Source: Sclerodactyla briareus
Lineage: Eukaryota; Echinodermata; Holothuroidea; Dendrochirotida; Sclerodactylidae
Direction: 5' to 3'
Assembly (NCBI GenBank): GCA_026419785.1
Contig: JAODTK010005627.1
Location: forward strand, 62,001 to 126,000
Length of the DNA stretch: 64,000 nucleotides
How positions within the stretch are numbered: the stretch's first letter is position 1; each line of letters begins with the position of its first letter. Shown here in pieces: positions 12,290 through 23,606 of the stretch. The notes under the pieces are model-generated. The model made no database searches and was not told the origin of the DNA. It saw nothing but the letters and a program-made list of their open reading frames with translations. A program made the position numbers and the translations under genes.

Positions 12290-12540
12290 AACGGAATAAG
12301 GCAATGCCTCTTGGCGGTACCTTCATGTGGTGTGTGTATGTGAGTTACTGTCGCAGACGCAAACTTCTGAATTGCTACCCTCTTTTGTCCCTGCACCAAT
12401 CCCTTGTGCTGAGCGTCAGCGAGACTGCCAAAAGGTACCGGTACCCTTTTGAAAGTCCTTCCAGTATCACCCGCCGGTATCTCGGTCTATCGGGTGGAAG
12501 GCCGACCAACGGTGCCAAACACTCGGGTAAGCGTGTAAGC
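12290..12540 (-). repeat. Second tRNA-like SINE, copy A
   Basis: Read on the minus strand from about 12,530, the sequence has an A-box-like word (in copy B: TGGCACAGTTGG), 'GGCCTTCCACCCGATAGACC', and a degenerate B box ending in CCCGGCGGGTG, followed by about 200 bp that is conserved in all three S2 copies. Copies: 25,745-25,995 and 47,930-48,175. The layout (tRNA-like head then body) suggests a SINE. Confidence 0.45.
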
Positions 12541-12569
12541 GTGACAGCTTGCATTCTGTGAAGCGCCCT

Positions 12570-13190
12570 TCATTCTGGTATTTATCCGTGCGTTGAATAC
12601 CTTGTCCCTGTTCGTTTCTCCAAAAGATTGTCGCCGTCTCGTTTGCCTGATTGTGGAGTCACCTGTATTTGTCACTCTCTTTTTGAATTTTTGCAGTGCT
12701 GTCATATCCCGCGATGCAGTGTGACCACTAATATTATACTCACAGTCTTCGAGAGGTTTCCTGCGATCTTCGGACAGGCCGTTGAGCCAACGGTTTCCAT
12801 GTTTCTGCTGGGCACTGCGACATTTTCGTATGCGTCCAATGGTTGTAGTGGGGACCTCCGCCTGATGGTACACTTGGTGTTCAGGGCATGAGCTTGGATC
12901 TTGGGCAGCTGTTACCAGTGCTCTTTCCTCCTCCTTGATGTCCTGTAGATTGTTGCATAAAACATCCATCGACCGTAGTAGCCGTTCTCCATTGATTCTT
13001 TTTTCGACGTCGCTATATTGTTTGTGCAGCGATTTTTGCTGCCCATGTTTTGGCTCCCTTCTTCTCCAATCAGCGCCTCTTGGTCTTTCTCTTTCTCTTT
13101 GTTTGCTCGCCCCATGTGCACCAATTCCTAGTCAGCCTCTAACCTTTTGTGTGAGTATATTCCTGGAGTAATCTAGGTGGCCACGACCGC
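12570..13190 (-). other. Conserved minus-strand coding-like stretch, copy A
   Basis: An open frame of 160 residues (12,487-12,969) and shorter frames upstream encode charged, Gln/Lys/Arg/Glu-rich sequence, with helical-looking pieces such as QQKSLHKQYSDVEKRI at about 13,000-13,050. The equivalent stretches of copies B (26,040-26,660) and C (48,190-48,900) encode related pieces in shifting frames. I do not recognise the family. It could be a decayed protein of a mobile element or of a host gene, or chance, since plus-strand frames are also open in part. Confidence 0.3.
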
Positions 13191-13450
13191 CTCCTTCTGG
13201 ACACGGTCCCTTGTCTCCGAGGTTTACGTCAGCTTGGGGTGTTGGTTCATTAGTAGGCTACATGTTCATGCGTTTCCCTTGCAATGCAGTCTAGCTCGGC
13301 ACTCATGCTGCGTGCAGTCTATTAAGAACGCCTTAATGTAGACAATTTTTCATAACACGTATTCGCTTCTTTTCTCCCATCAAGCTCGAACTCTCCTTTA
13401 CGCGCGATGATCAGAACAGTCCTGAGTGAGCAGGGTGGGACGCTCATCGC

Positions 13451-13905
13451 CATATTATATTATTATTAGCAATTATTATTATTATTATTATCATTATTAT
13501 TCATTCATTTCATTACATTATTATATTATTATTATTACGTACCACCGCTTCGCCGCTAACAACCGATACCAGGTCATGAAGTTCCGTCGAAGTGTCCTCC
13601 TGGCGCCGTGTCCTCATTACCGTCGCATGTTTCCCTGACTTCCTCCGTGGCCAGATACGGTGGTTGTTACTCGAGTTACTCGACTTGAGATACCTCTGTC
13701 CCTTTGAGGAACCAGACCCCCTCCTGCTGTCTTTTCGGATCTGTAATGTTCAATACGCACGAGGCTCGACCCCTTACACTTGTACTGCAGTCAAACTATG
13801 GGTAGCCCTGACGGCGTGTGTAAACCATGGAGGTACAAATTGGATTTTTTCCTTCCTAGCATGACCAGCCCACAATTAAGGGGGAGTCGGTGGTGTGGGC
13901 TAATT
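13451..13905 (-). repeat. Dispersed element X, copy A, with (AAT)n tail
   Basis: On the minus strand the element starts at about 13,905 (near ACCACCGACTCCC), runs about 360 bp and ends in an (AAT)n tail (13,451-13,537 as ATT on the plus strand). Other copies are 32,036-32,440, 34,977-35,438, 49,100-49,522 (all minus) and 57,379-57,735 (plus, tail lost). A GGGGTCGAGCCTC word resembles a pol III B box. The simple-repeat tail and the dispersed, opposite-orientation copy point to a retroposon. Confidence 0.6.
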
Positions 13906-14159
13906 ATGACCTAAGGTGTGGGCATCCTCAAGCAGGACTTTGTAAACACGAAAACTGGGCCATAAACTCCCACTCAATTTTTTAAATACCGGCGCGGTGA
14001 GATTGAGTAATCTCGTCCCAAAACCCAGTCGTTTAAATCGCTCTGTTTTACTCTGACGCGCCATTAGATAAAAGGTCTCGCCAATATACTCCAAAACAGA
14101 TTTTTCATTGACATGATAATTTCTTAGATCATGTAGTTAAAACAATGACTAATAGACGT

Positions 14160-14350
14160 TCTCTTTCCTCGGAACCTACTTCTGTTTCTTTATTTGAGAG
14201 GCAAAACTGTCTCGCACACGGAGGTAAATCCTGTGGATAGGGAGGATATATCCCCCACTTTTATAAGTGGCGGGGATTGGCCTACACAACCTATACCCCC
14301 AGTTTCCATGCACTGCCTTCTTTGGAGCAGCATTTGTTCCCAAGTGCTTC
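14160..14350. repeat. Block Y, copy A, with a conserved hairpin
   Basis: Starts around 'GAGAGGCAAAACTGTCTCGCACACGG'. At 14,252-14,275 CCCCCACTT and AAGTGGCGGGG pair across a short loop. Other copies of Y (33,530, 35,700 and 49,830) keep the fold although bases differ on both sides of the stem. No coding frame is stable between copies. Confidence 0.6.
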
Positions 14351-14780
14351 TGTGCATGTACAAGTGATGTAAGCCATGCAGAGTCTACAACTTTTATTAA
14401 GTGGAAAGCCTGCGTTCCACGGCGACCATCACAATTGTTGTTCGTTGTCTTCATTGAATTAGTATTTCGTTGACCGTTTCTTCAAACTGCAGGTTTTGCC
14501 AACCCAATGGGAATCCTGGCTGGTAGATCGTTTACGTTACCTCCTGCTCCGATGATTAATCCTCCCCCACTTTCTCCGTTCCATTATTGTGCCATATATT
14601 TCCAAAAAACCCTGATATTGCAAATTCGCCAGTGACCAGGGTAGTTCCCGTAACCCAACTGTCTGAATATCTCGATCACCGAGCCCACAGTCCTATTAAC
14701 TATCCCAAGCAGAGACGAGTTGCTTGATTCAGTTAAAACACCATTTCTGATTATTAGTCAAACAGTCCCTCTACAGTTTC
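14350..14780. other. No recognised feature
   Basis: This 430 bp departs from copies B and C after the Y hairpin. I see only short open frames and no repeat, RNA or coding family I can name. Confidence 0.6.
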
Positions 14781-15300
14781 CATCTATGTAAGATTTTTTT
14801 TTTCACAAACGAGAAAGTTAATACTGACATGTGTAAAATGAAAATGTAAGAATTTACGTTCTCCAATGGAGGGTTTTGGGGGAGGCTTCGATTTTCTTGC
14901 TAACATAGATACCCCCCACTCATCCATACAAAACAAATTGTTACGCCAATGTTTTTTGGGTTTTTTTTTTTTCGCAACAACCGATAACATTGATCGGGTC
15001 TTTTGCAAGAAACAACGGTCACACAGTATATCGTAACGAATTTTGCATTGACTTATCATAGCGACGATATATCATGTTCGATACTGGCACCGAACAAATC
15101 GATCACTGAGTTGGATATCACGTGAACAGTATGAGGAGAAGAGATGACAAAATGGCGTTTCTTCTGGGTGATTATTTTACCCTTGTTTCTGTTGTTTTTT
15201 TTTTTTAGACTGCCTGATCTTCCCCTCCGCCAGTCACTCACTTCTGATGCGATCTTCTGCAATACTTAGCGACAACGTTGGACAGGAGTTTGAAATGACC
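14780..15300. repeat. Block Z, first copy
   Basis: Matches 33,960-34,475. Shared words include 'CACACAGTATATCG', 'GCACCGAACAAA', 'GTGAACAGTATGAGGA' and 'GATGCGATCT'. It follows Y in both places, though the spacer differs. No coding signal. Confidence 0.75.
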
Positions 15301-16080
15301 ACAAAATACGATATATTGTTTTGCAAGAAATAGAACCCCCCCCCCCCCCCCCCCCCCTTCCCAACGCACCCATCCAGATCCGGCTCTGCTTACATCAGTA
15401 AACTGCTGTTTTAAGCAGTAGTTGCAATGTTGATGTAATACAATTAACCAATCAAACGACAAGACCTCCCGCAGGATTACAATCAGCGCGGGGGAGGGTC
15501 GGGGAGGTTGGGCGGGTTACGGAGGAAGGGGTGTGTTACAAAGCCCTCACCATACCAATCCAGCGCAGGTTCGGGATTTCCCAACCACACTAGCATATCA
15601 GTCGATCGCTTATGCCAATCTCGGCGATTATATACACATGTTATGTACTTCTGGATAGTGTTAGTCACCCAGACTATAGATCGAAAGTCATAATGTAATA
15701 CACGTTGTGATGACAATACCATCATCAGTGTATATTACAAGTGGACCGCGCGATATTCCTAAAGTAGTCACTGTGATATATTGGTAATGGTAAGATCATT
15801 TTCACAGACTGCCAAAATGATCAGTCTGAATGTTAGGAAGGGAGTTTTAGTATCACTTGTTAGTTTCGGGCATAGGTTCATTTTTCTTTGTCTCCATCAC
15901 TCTTTTTTTCTTCTTTTCTCTTTTCTCATGTGATCGTAGATAAATAATGCGACTCGAATTGTCGGGTAGTGTTAGGTGAGAAAAACAGCAAGAGTGACGA
16001 GTCAGACTTGGGTATTATGCGAAAAGTAGTACAGGCCTATCAGTCTCGAGTGAAAGGCCTAAAAAACGAGCCACTCAGCC
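15300..16080. other. Poly-C run and unassigned sequence
   Basis: A run of 22 C lies at 15,336-15,357, one of the longest homopolymers in the window. The rest is unassigned; a phrase near 15,785 ('GGTAATGGTAAGATCATTTTCA') resembles 4,565 in segment S1, suggesting that the third S1 copy may begin here in decayed form. Confidence 0.6.
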
Positions 16081-17570
16081 GTACAGCCACCATACAGTAT
16101 ATATGTAGTCTTCATAAGCTTGTCCATATCTCTTGACAATCTGACAGTTCCAGCCGCCTGCATTTCCGTTTGATTGCAAAGAATGTGGTGGTAGTTCGTC
16201 TTAGTCACCATGGTGTAGCCAGTGGAGGGGAGGGGGGGGGGGGGTTCCCGACAAAAGATCGAGAGGGCAAAATCGGAAATCGGAGGCTCAAAAACAGGGA
16301 GAGAGAAGGAGGGAAGTGAAAAAAAACGAGGAAAAATATTCGACTACACCGAAAAGAAATCCCGTATAAAAAACCGGTTTAATTAGGTGAGGTAAGTTGA
16401 ATAATCGCGAAAATGAATGGACCCAAAATGGCGTTGAGGGTAATGGGGAGTGAGGTAATACGAGGTTTTTTACGCTTCTCATAAAGTTAGAGGTCACTCT
16501 ATCAGAAAAATTTTCCGGGTCTTTGCAGGAAACCAGTAGTATAGTGAATGTTCGTTTGCGTACGTGTGTGCGCGCGTTGTAAGATGCCTAGTGACTGGCT
16601 CAATCCGGCGGTCATGGAACAAAAGTTTCATTGAACTAGCACAGGTGAAAAGGGAAGCCCGGCACCCCAGATTCAGTAGCGAGCACGTACGGCCGTACGG
16701 TCACGTTATTAGTGTGCGTCTTGAGCACAGTGGTCTACCAACTGACCAAGGTACACAATTATGGTCCACAAGTATGGAGAGCGAAACAAAATAAAATCAT
16801 CGAAGTTGGAATCAGAACGTCTAAAACAGAATCAACCCAACGAAAATAGAATCAAGCATTCGAAGAAAGAATCATCCCTTGAAAAACGGAATCAGCCTAC
16901 CAAACAAGGATCAGTACGTCATATGATAGGCCTACTCCATGACATGATTTTGATTTTATTGCCGTGCTCCTTTAAGTTGATATACGCCCGCGCAGGTCTC
17001 GTGCGCGTAGTGCAACAAAATCATCAAGAATTGAATCAGACCATCAGGATTTGGAATCAATACGTCGAAACAGAAACAGGGTTGTCCAACAACCAGAATC
17101 AAGGCGTCGAGACAAAACAAGGTCTCAAAACCAGAAGTGACACCTACAAGGAAAACAAGAACGCAAACCTGGGAAGTGATTCCTTGCTGCATTTTTTTTT
17201 TACTATTTCCACTTTGAACGCTTTTCGTTGCGTTCCGCACTCCAAACTACAGCCAACGTTACATTTTTTAACTGATCGCTGATAACAACGTCTAGTACTG
17301 ACTACTGGAATGGTCGATGGAGCGCTAAGAGGGAGCATGATGGAAAATTAATTATGGACTTCATGATAACGTCCTTCGTTTGCAACGATACGCTATAATG
17401 TATGTACGCACGTGTTAAATATTGCAATTATGATCGGTTTGTAGCAAAACACTGCAGCAACAGAGCAGCTCTTCACTAGTGCCCCCGAGAAAGCATCCTA
17501 TCGAATTAGCACACATCCTATCATCGACTAAAGGGTAGGCGTACGGAGTGGTAAGTAAGTAACATAAGAT
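16080..17570. repeat. Segment S1, diverged partial third copy
   Basis: Words such as 'CATATCTCTT..CAAT.TGACAGT', 'GCAGGAAACCAGTAGTATA', 'TGCGTACGTGTGTGC' and, after an interruption, 'CCTATCATCGACTAAAGGGTAGG' match 4,100-4,990 and 40,130-40,990 in order. The interruption, absent from the other two copies, holds the 20 bp array listed next. More diverged than the other pair. Confidence 0.65.
16795..17140. repeat. 20 bp periodic array (GAATCA-anchored)
   Basis: AATCA occurs at 16,810, 16,830, 16,850, 16,870 and 16,890 and as GATCA at 16,910, an exact 20 bp step, with one more site upstream. After about 110 bp of other sequence the step resumes from 17,034 to about 17,134. The 14 bases between anchors vary but tend to read '..CGTCGAAA.A'. 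An open frame of 173 residues (16,761-17,282) crosses the array and is probably a by-product of its A-rich, stop-poor wording. Confidence 0.85.
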
Positions 17571-19245
17571 TCATCTGAAGTCGAGTCCATACGTGCCCAT
17601 GTCAGGGAGTGAAACTAAGATGAGAACTTGGAAGAGCCTGCTCGATAACGAAGAAAGCCATCAGATGAGGGAAACAAAACCTCTGTTGAATGGGTTTAGG
17701 TCAGAATTCCCAGCAGTCTCCACACCCAGGCGATAACACACGGTTAAGAGACAGACATGTTTTGCGCTACCTTTTTGTGGGATCCGCCATTCAAGAGGGT
17801 AGTTCTATAGGAATGAAGTTATGCATTCAGAAAAGTTTGTGCGTCGGATCACATTAATATCACATTAATATTTTCTTGAGAACATAGTGAGATGATATCC
17901 ATCATAACGAATCACCGTTTCTCATGCTTCTTTCACCCGCCTCCTCAATTACCGCTGGTAGTATATAATGCAGGGTATCCGGGGAGGCGGGGATGGTGAA
18001 GGTGAGCTGCTGGGTTCGCGATCGTCAACTCCGCCTTCTCCGGGAAGGAGGGGGGGGGGGGGGCGTATGTCGCGCTTCCCAGCGGACGATCCTGCCACCG
18101 TGTCATGTGCGAACGGGATCCGGTGGGTTTAGGGCCGACCTCCGCGACGCCTCCGTAGCTCATGGTGGGCCGAAGCTTCGAGGGTAATCAGGGGGGTGAG
18201 GGGGTAGGATGGGCCAATCCATGGTCACTTGCCCGAAGAAGTCGGGCGATTGGAAGCGGCGGATGGACGCGGCTAGGTGCCTTCATGCATGTGCTCCCCG
18301 AGTGAGGAGTGAAGCTACATATCTTCTCAAATTGGTGTACTAGCAGTAGCCAATCATCTATTGAAATGCGCACCTTGCACTATAATTTTAATATTTTCTT
18401 TATTGGGAACATTATTAAAGAAGTAAATCCAACAAAATGGCATATGGCTGGGTCATATTGCTGAAAATTAGCGGAATTGGTGGACAGAATGGAAACTTCA
18501 TTTTTGTTCACTCCCTCAATATAATCTGCGCAATCGGCAGTAGTTCGGACTTGTCGCCAGATTTTAATAATTTTCTTCAGTTATTTCACAGGTGAGTAAA
18601 GGTGGACTGATCTCTACATATGCACGTACAATTTTGCTGATTGCAAACAATGAAAACAGTCACAGAGGCTAAATGTAGATTGTCGAATTCGTACACCCAT
18701 CGCATCGGAATAACTTGACTAATCTGAGGAAACTTGCAGCATGGACGTTCACTCAACTTGGAAATATTGTGTTTATATAAAAGAGAATTAAGTTCAGTAT
18801 AAGGCTTTTAATTGCTATTAAAAATCTTATGAAAGCAAGGGGGCCAAGTTGTCTGACAGGTCATGCCACTATGGAAGGCTGGTTTTCTCCGATATTCTGA
18901 TTCAGCTTACCCAGCCACGTTACAAAGTCCACACTGACAGTTCATTTATTAGCAAAACTTCACTGAAGCGATCTGGTGGTTATAGCATCAGCAAGGTATT
19001 TTGGATTGGTGACTACAATGACGTTGAAAAGGTATTGTCGTCTGGTATAGTAATAGGGAGCTTAGAGTTCAGACGGGGAGCGCGAGCTACGACGGATGAG
19101 TTAATTGTTAAATCGACGGCGCATGCGACAACCTCGCCAACTGCCGTACTACGACGATCTTCGATGGGAGTCACTCACTTTTCACCTTGTGTACCTACGG
19201 ACGTGAACTTGCACCCTGCGCGTTGCATTATTTACGGGCTACTCA
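17570..19245. other. Unassigned stretch with a GC-rich patch
   Basis: At about 17,960-18,300 the sequence becomes GC-rich and CpG-rich, with a G run at 18,047-18,063, unlike the AT-leaning flanks. It could be a small CpG island or a fragment of a coding exon; no frame is recognised. An open frame of 137 residues (18,849-19,262, plus) has no family I know and runs into the next repeat. Nothing else is seen. Confidence 0.5.
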
Positions 19246-20335
19246 GGAGCTATGTATATTAACTGGAGAGGACATCATTAAAGCTCGTTGTGTGCCCTGT
19301 TCAAAGTTCGGTCAGAGAACACAAATCTCGAAGTGAGGAGGCGCACTATTGTTTGTAACACCGTGAAACACACTGAGTTTGCTACTTCTCTATCTGCGAA
19401 TTTTTCACCTAGACCCCCCCCACCAAAAAAAAAAAAATCACTTTGTTGTCTGCCGTAGTGCAAGATTCTGCAACTTTTTCAGTGAGTGTTACCCTGTTTC
19501 AGAAAACGCTGGGAAGTCAGACGATCATTACGGAAGCCCAGAAACAAACACAATTAATCGAGAATAACGAACGATTGCGTCTGGTTTAGAGAAATCACAT
19601 TCTAGGCGTAAAACATCAAGGAGTGAACCGGAGTGAACGAACTTAATAATGTGAAGCTCGAAGGGGAGGAGGCTGTCAACGGAACAGATTATAATCTTCT
19701 GACCGAAATGCGAACCATGTCGCTCAAATCACATGTCACTATAACATATATATGTGACAGGCGCTGTCGCGGCTTAGCCATGTAGCTTATTTATAACTGG
19801 AGAGGACATTTAGGAGCGCGCGTATCGTGTGCCTGTTGAATTTCCCGTCGGAGAACGAGAACCCAAACCCGAAGTGAGGAGGCGCCCTATGTGTGTAACA
19901 CGTTAGAAACATTCAGTTTGTTTACTCTCTATCTGCGAATTCTTCCGCCATAGGACCCCAGAAAAGTACCTTTGTTGCTCCATAGTAAGGGTATATCATA
20001 GTGCAAGATCCTGCAACATCTCTAGTGAGTGTTACCCTGTTTCAGACAAAAAGAACAAGACGGGGGAAGTTCAGACGATTTAATACGGAAGCCACAGAAA
20101 CAACATAATCAATTCGAGAATACGAATCGATTGCGTCTGGCAAAAAACCCATCCTCTAGGAGCGAAGTATTAAACATCACAAGGAACTAGAGCTTGATAA
20201 TTGTTAACCTCGAATTAGAGGAGGCTACCTAACGGAACATATTCTAATCTTATGACGAAATGCGAATTATGTCGCCCAAATCACATGTCACTACACACGA
20301 CGATAAGTGAGGCACTGTTTCCCGCTTAGCAACAC
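19245..20335. repeat. Tandem pair, ~535 bp unit
   Basis: 'TAACTGGAGAGGACAT' begins both units (19,259 and about 19,794). They align through 'GAAGTGAGGAGGCGC', 'CTCTATCTGCGAATT', 'AGTGAGTGTTACCCTGTTTCAGA' and 'AATCACATGTCACTA'. Differences are mostly small insertions and deletions. No coding signal survives both units. Confidence 0.88.
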
Positions 20336-20479
20336 GGTTCCACACTGACCTTCCTGTTCTGTATAGGGCTACCGTTGCATTCCGGGCTTGGGCTTTTAGC
20401 CACATGGTTCCACCTGCACTTCGGTCTGTATATAGCTTCAGTACAGGCATGTCCCGACTTGGGCTAAACATTGGAGTCC

Positions 20480-20620
20480 GGGAATTTTACGGCTAATTCA
20501 AACGCGCAATCGTAAACGCAGGGATCTATTACTCACGCAACTGACACTTGACACTCGTATAAATCTAAAGTGCCTTTACTGCAGGACGGCGACGTGGAAA
20601 ACATTACGCCATGCGCCATG
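20480..20620. repeat. Short dispersed repeat, pair with 36,205-36,345
   Basis: 'CGTAAACGCAGGGATCTAT' and 'CTTTACTGCAGGACGGCGACGTG' occur in the same order and spacing at 36,215-36,315. In both places the repeat lies at the edge of a larger duplicated block, here just before S2 copy B, there just after the second X-Y block. Confidence 0.75.
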
Positions 20621-21959
20621 CGGTAAGGTACTACCAGTTTTCTTGTTTGGCCTTATTAGTCATAGCCTGCCAGCTATGACAAGGACTCACACACAATTTT
20701 GTGCTTGTTCTCTTTTGTCACGCCCGTTTGACCGATACGATTTCGCTATACGTGCATGCCAGTCAGACGCGTTATAAGATCCTGCGTGTGCTACTACCCA
20801 CGCTCTACCGGTACTCATTTTAACTTAGATCATCGTACCACTCCCAGCTCGTTGCTTTCGAGAAGTCTCGATCCTCTAAAGTTACCTCCCAAAACGTGTT
20901 TTATCACATGCCCTGTAGCGTCTCATCCATCTGACGTTGAAAAGGCCGATCACCGATTACTATTCAGTAAATATACTTGCGTCTGTCACCAGGTAAGCGT
21001 ATTTCCTTCCATTTGCTGTCATAATACCGATTGTGAATTGTGAGATTGTGTCTTTGGGGCACGAAGCGGGTTGGTAGGTCCTACGCTGGGTGACCGTTTT
21101 ACATCATTATCTGTCAATAGTCATGTGTCAAGAATGAATTTCACAGTCATTTTTATTTATTTCTACTAAATCTATAGTTTACAACTACACTCTAAAACCA
21201 CCTGGATCAATTTGAACAAGAATTGGGTCACGAATCACCTAACCCGAATCTCTTGGGTCAATATTTGTTCTGGAATTCGTCCATTCCTGCCTTACCTGTT
21301 ACCAGGTAACGTAAATATCAATCCGCTTCTACGAAAGTAGCATGACAGACGGGCGATCTGCAGAGTTGCAAGTTCTAATTGCCAATTCTCTGAAATGCTA
21401 TTCCTAACGGACTTTTCAATTGGAATTTTTACCTTGTGCTTCAGTGGAACAAATGTCCTCTTTTTTCTAAAATGTTGTCATTTTTTCTAAGCCTTACCCG
21501 ATTCCAATCCTGTGTTTGTGACGTTTCCTCTTCTTCCAGATTACATCGTTTCTATTAGTAGGAATGGAATTTATTAGTCATCTACCAAGTCCACTTCTAT
21601 CTGTTTCATTGTTATCTCATCGGTCTCGGAGGGCGAAATGAAGATAATGATAGTGTGTGTGCGTGTTTGTGTGTGCGGTGTGTTTGCGTTTGCACGTCTA
21701 TCAGCTTTTCAGGGTGTTTGACCAGATTGGGAATTCGAAGACGTTTCTTCCTAAATATAGTTAGAGATTGACAGGACGGGTGTTGAATGTTGAGAAAAAG
21801 AAAAAAAAAAAGGAACCAACAGTAATTATGCTGGAATTTCACAGATATGCATGAATTATGCGTGAGGAAGGAGCCTCTATTTTTGTCTCGCCTGAATGAA
21901 TTCAGTAAAGCTAGTGTTCACTTTGCGTGTGTGGTGTTGTGTTTTAGTGTGTGTATGTA

Positions 21960-22690
21960 TGTCACACGTTCTTGTTAGCAGGATTTCTCACAACCATGAT
22001 GCCGATTATGACGAAATTTTTGTGTGTAGCACCGGGTATGGTTATACGCTCTGATAGATTTTGAGCAACAAGTCATTCATTAAGGTGGGTAATTAGCTTC
22101 TTCTATGGAATTATTGTTTAATATCTCGTCGCACGATTACGAAGCACCGTAGGTGCTACGTGAGGTAGTTTGGCATGGTGGACCTGGATTACAGTATATG
22201 AACTGATCAGATTTTCATCAGCCTAAAATATGCTAATTAAGTGGTCTAATTGCATAATTTTTGCGACTTTTTCCAGTTTGTCGGATTTTCACAAAACTTG
22301 GTGGATGTGGTCACATGGTCCCGAGAAATTTAAAAGTGAAGTCCAGGGTCACGGAGGTCATTTTAATGTGTCTAATTTGCATAATTTATGCGAATTTTTC
22401 AAGTTTGTCGGATTTTCACAAAACTTGGTGGATGTGGTCTACCATGGTTCCCGAAAATTTAAAAGTGAAGCTGGGGTCACTGGAGGTCATTTAATGTGTC
22501 TAATTTGCATAATTTATATGCAATTTTTTGGAAGTTTGTTGGATTTCCACAAAATTGGTAGATGTGACCACCTGATAATTTTGAAGGTACAGCTGTGGTC
22601 GGTAGAGGTCATTGTAGTGCCTAATTTGCATATTATATTCCAATTTCCAACTTGGTAAGAATTTTGCCAAACTCATAAGGTATGGCGTTA
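21960..22690. repeat. 126 bp tandem array, copy B
   Basis: The unit start (CTAATTTGCATAATTTATGC) falls at 22,246, 22,372, 22,500 and 22,621, with the phrase 'CACAAAACTTGGTGGATGTGG' inside the first units. It is preceded by 'TATGTCACACGTTCTTGTTAGCAGGATTTCTCAC'. The matching array in copy C (44,610, 44,732, about 44,857) is one unit shorter. Confidence 0.88.
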
Positions 22691-23530
22691 ACATTTTCTG
22701 GATCTGATGTGTTTTGATGTTCATGAATTCGATTGAATTCCATCATATAATAGCTCCTGTTAGAATAAGCACTGAGGAACGAGTAAACCATAACTCCTGT
22801 GACAATTTAAAGGCTGTTATAAGCTGCCCACAAGCAAACACTCTCTTACCAACCAATTAATTGATGAGGTGATTGGACCTACAAAAATACGGGAACAGTG
22901 TTTTCTTTCCTCTTCTACCGTTGGGAAAAAGCTTGCCCAACCCCCCCCCCCCCCTCCCCCGGATGTGTGTCTGGATTGCACCGTTTTCACTTACTTTACT
23001 TTGTGCATACAAATGTGGAGGTTTCCTAAAGATATATTTTGAGGATCCTGACTGCTGTTTGGGGATAGGTTGTTGGTGTGTGGGGGAGGGGGTGGGGGTA
23101 TGGATGGCATGCGGCCTGGCTGCTTGGAAATAAAAGACAATGATAATGAAAGGAAATTTTTATTTTAAAAGGCAAGAAGCCTGGGCTGCAAGGGGGGTTT
23201 CGAACATTTCAAGTTGGATTGGGGTCAAAGAAGTGAATTGGACTGAGCGATAAAACTTCCAAAATTTGGGTATTCATGGAGAGAAGAGTGGCAGGAGGGG
23301 GGGGGGGGGGGGGCATGAAGAATAAAAACGCAAATAGGGACTTTTTTATTAAGAGTAAAACTTATAGGTGCAGTTATTTTAGGCAAGGTTTTTTTGAATT
23401 TCTATGTGTTATTGTGGAAAATATGTGATGTTCGTTTGACATTACGAGGGTCTACATGAACTAGTTGGTGTTTGTGTAGTGAATAATACAAACCACCGAT
23501 CGCGCAACCAGGCGAGACACTTTTTGGCGA
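22690..23530. other. Block shared by copies B and C, no gene
   Basis: Matches 44,930-45,780. It contains poly-C (near 22,940) and poly-G (near 23,299) runs that differ in length between copies, and words such as 'GGCATGAAGAATAAAAACGC'. No coding frame is shared between the copies. Confidence 0.7.
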
Positions 23531-23606
23531 TCGCCTTGTTATCTCATCGGTCCCGGCCGGATGAAATATTGTAGTCAGTACTATGTCACCTATATTTACT
23601 GTTGCT

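Larger units (their letters stand above)
8690..14350. repeat. Segment S2, copy A
   Basis: Aligns with 20,640-26,940 plus 32,036-33,680 (copy B) and with 43,016-50,000 (copy C). Shared landmarks in order: 'GACCGATACG', a GT tract, the paired palindromes at 10,066, the tRNA-like head at 10,940, 'GGAAGGGACGTAGAATTGCGG'-type words near 11,280, a second tRNA-like head at 12,466, an ATT tract at 13,451, and the Y hairpin at 14,252. Copy A lacks about 1.5 kb (between 9,990 and 10,000) that copies B and C share. No host gene is recognised; one stretch of conserved minus-strand frames is listed separately. Confidence 0.88.

Noticed and set aside
16795-17140. CRISPR array, because of a regular 20 bp spacing
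   Set aside because: The shared part is only about six bases, the sequence is clearly animal, and there are no cas genes.
16761-17282. 173-residue open frame, the longest unexplained plus-strand frame in its area
   Set aside because: It lies across the 20 bp array; since 20 is not a multiple of 3 the array is read in all frames, and its A-rich wording has few stops. Frame length is explained without a gene.
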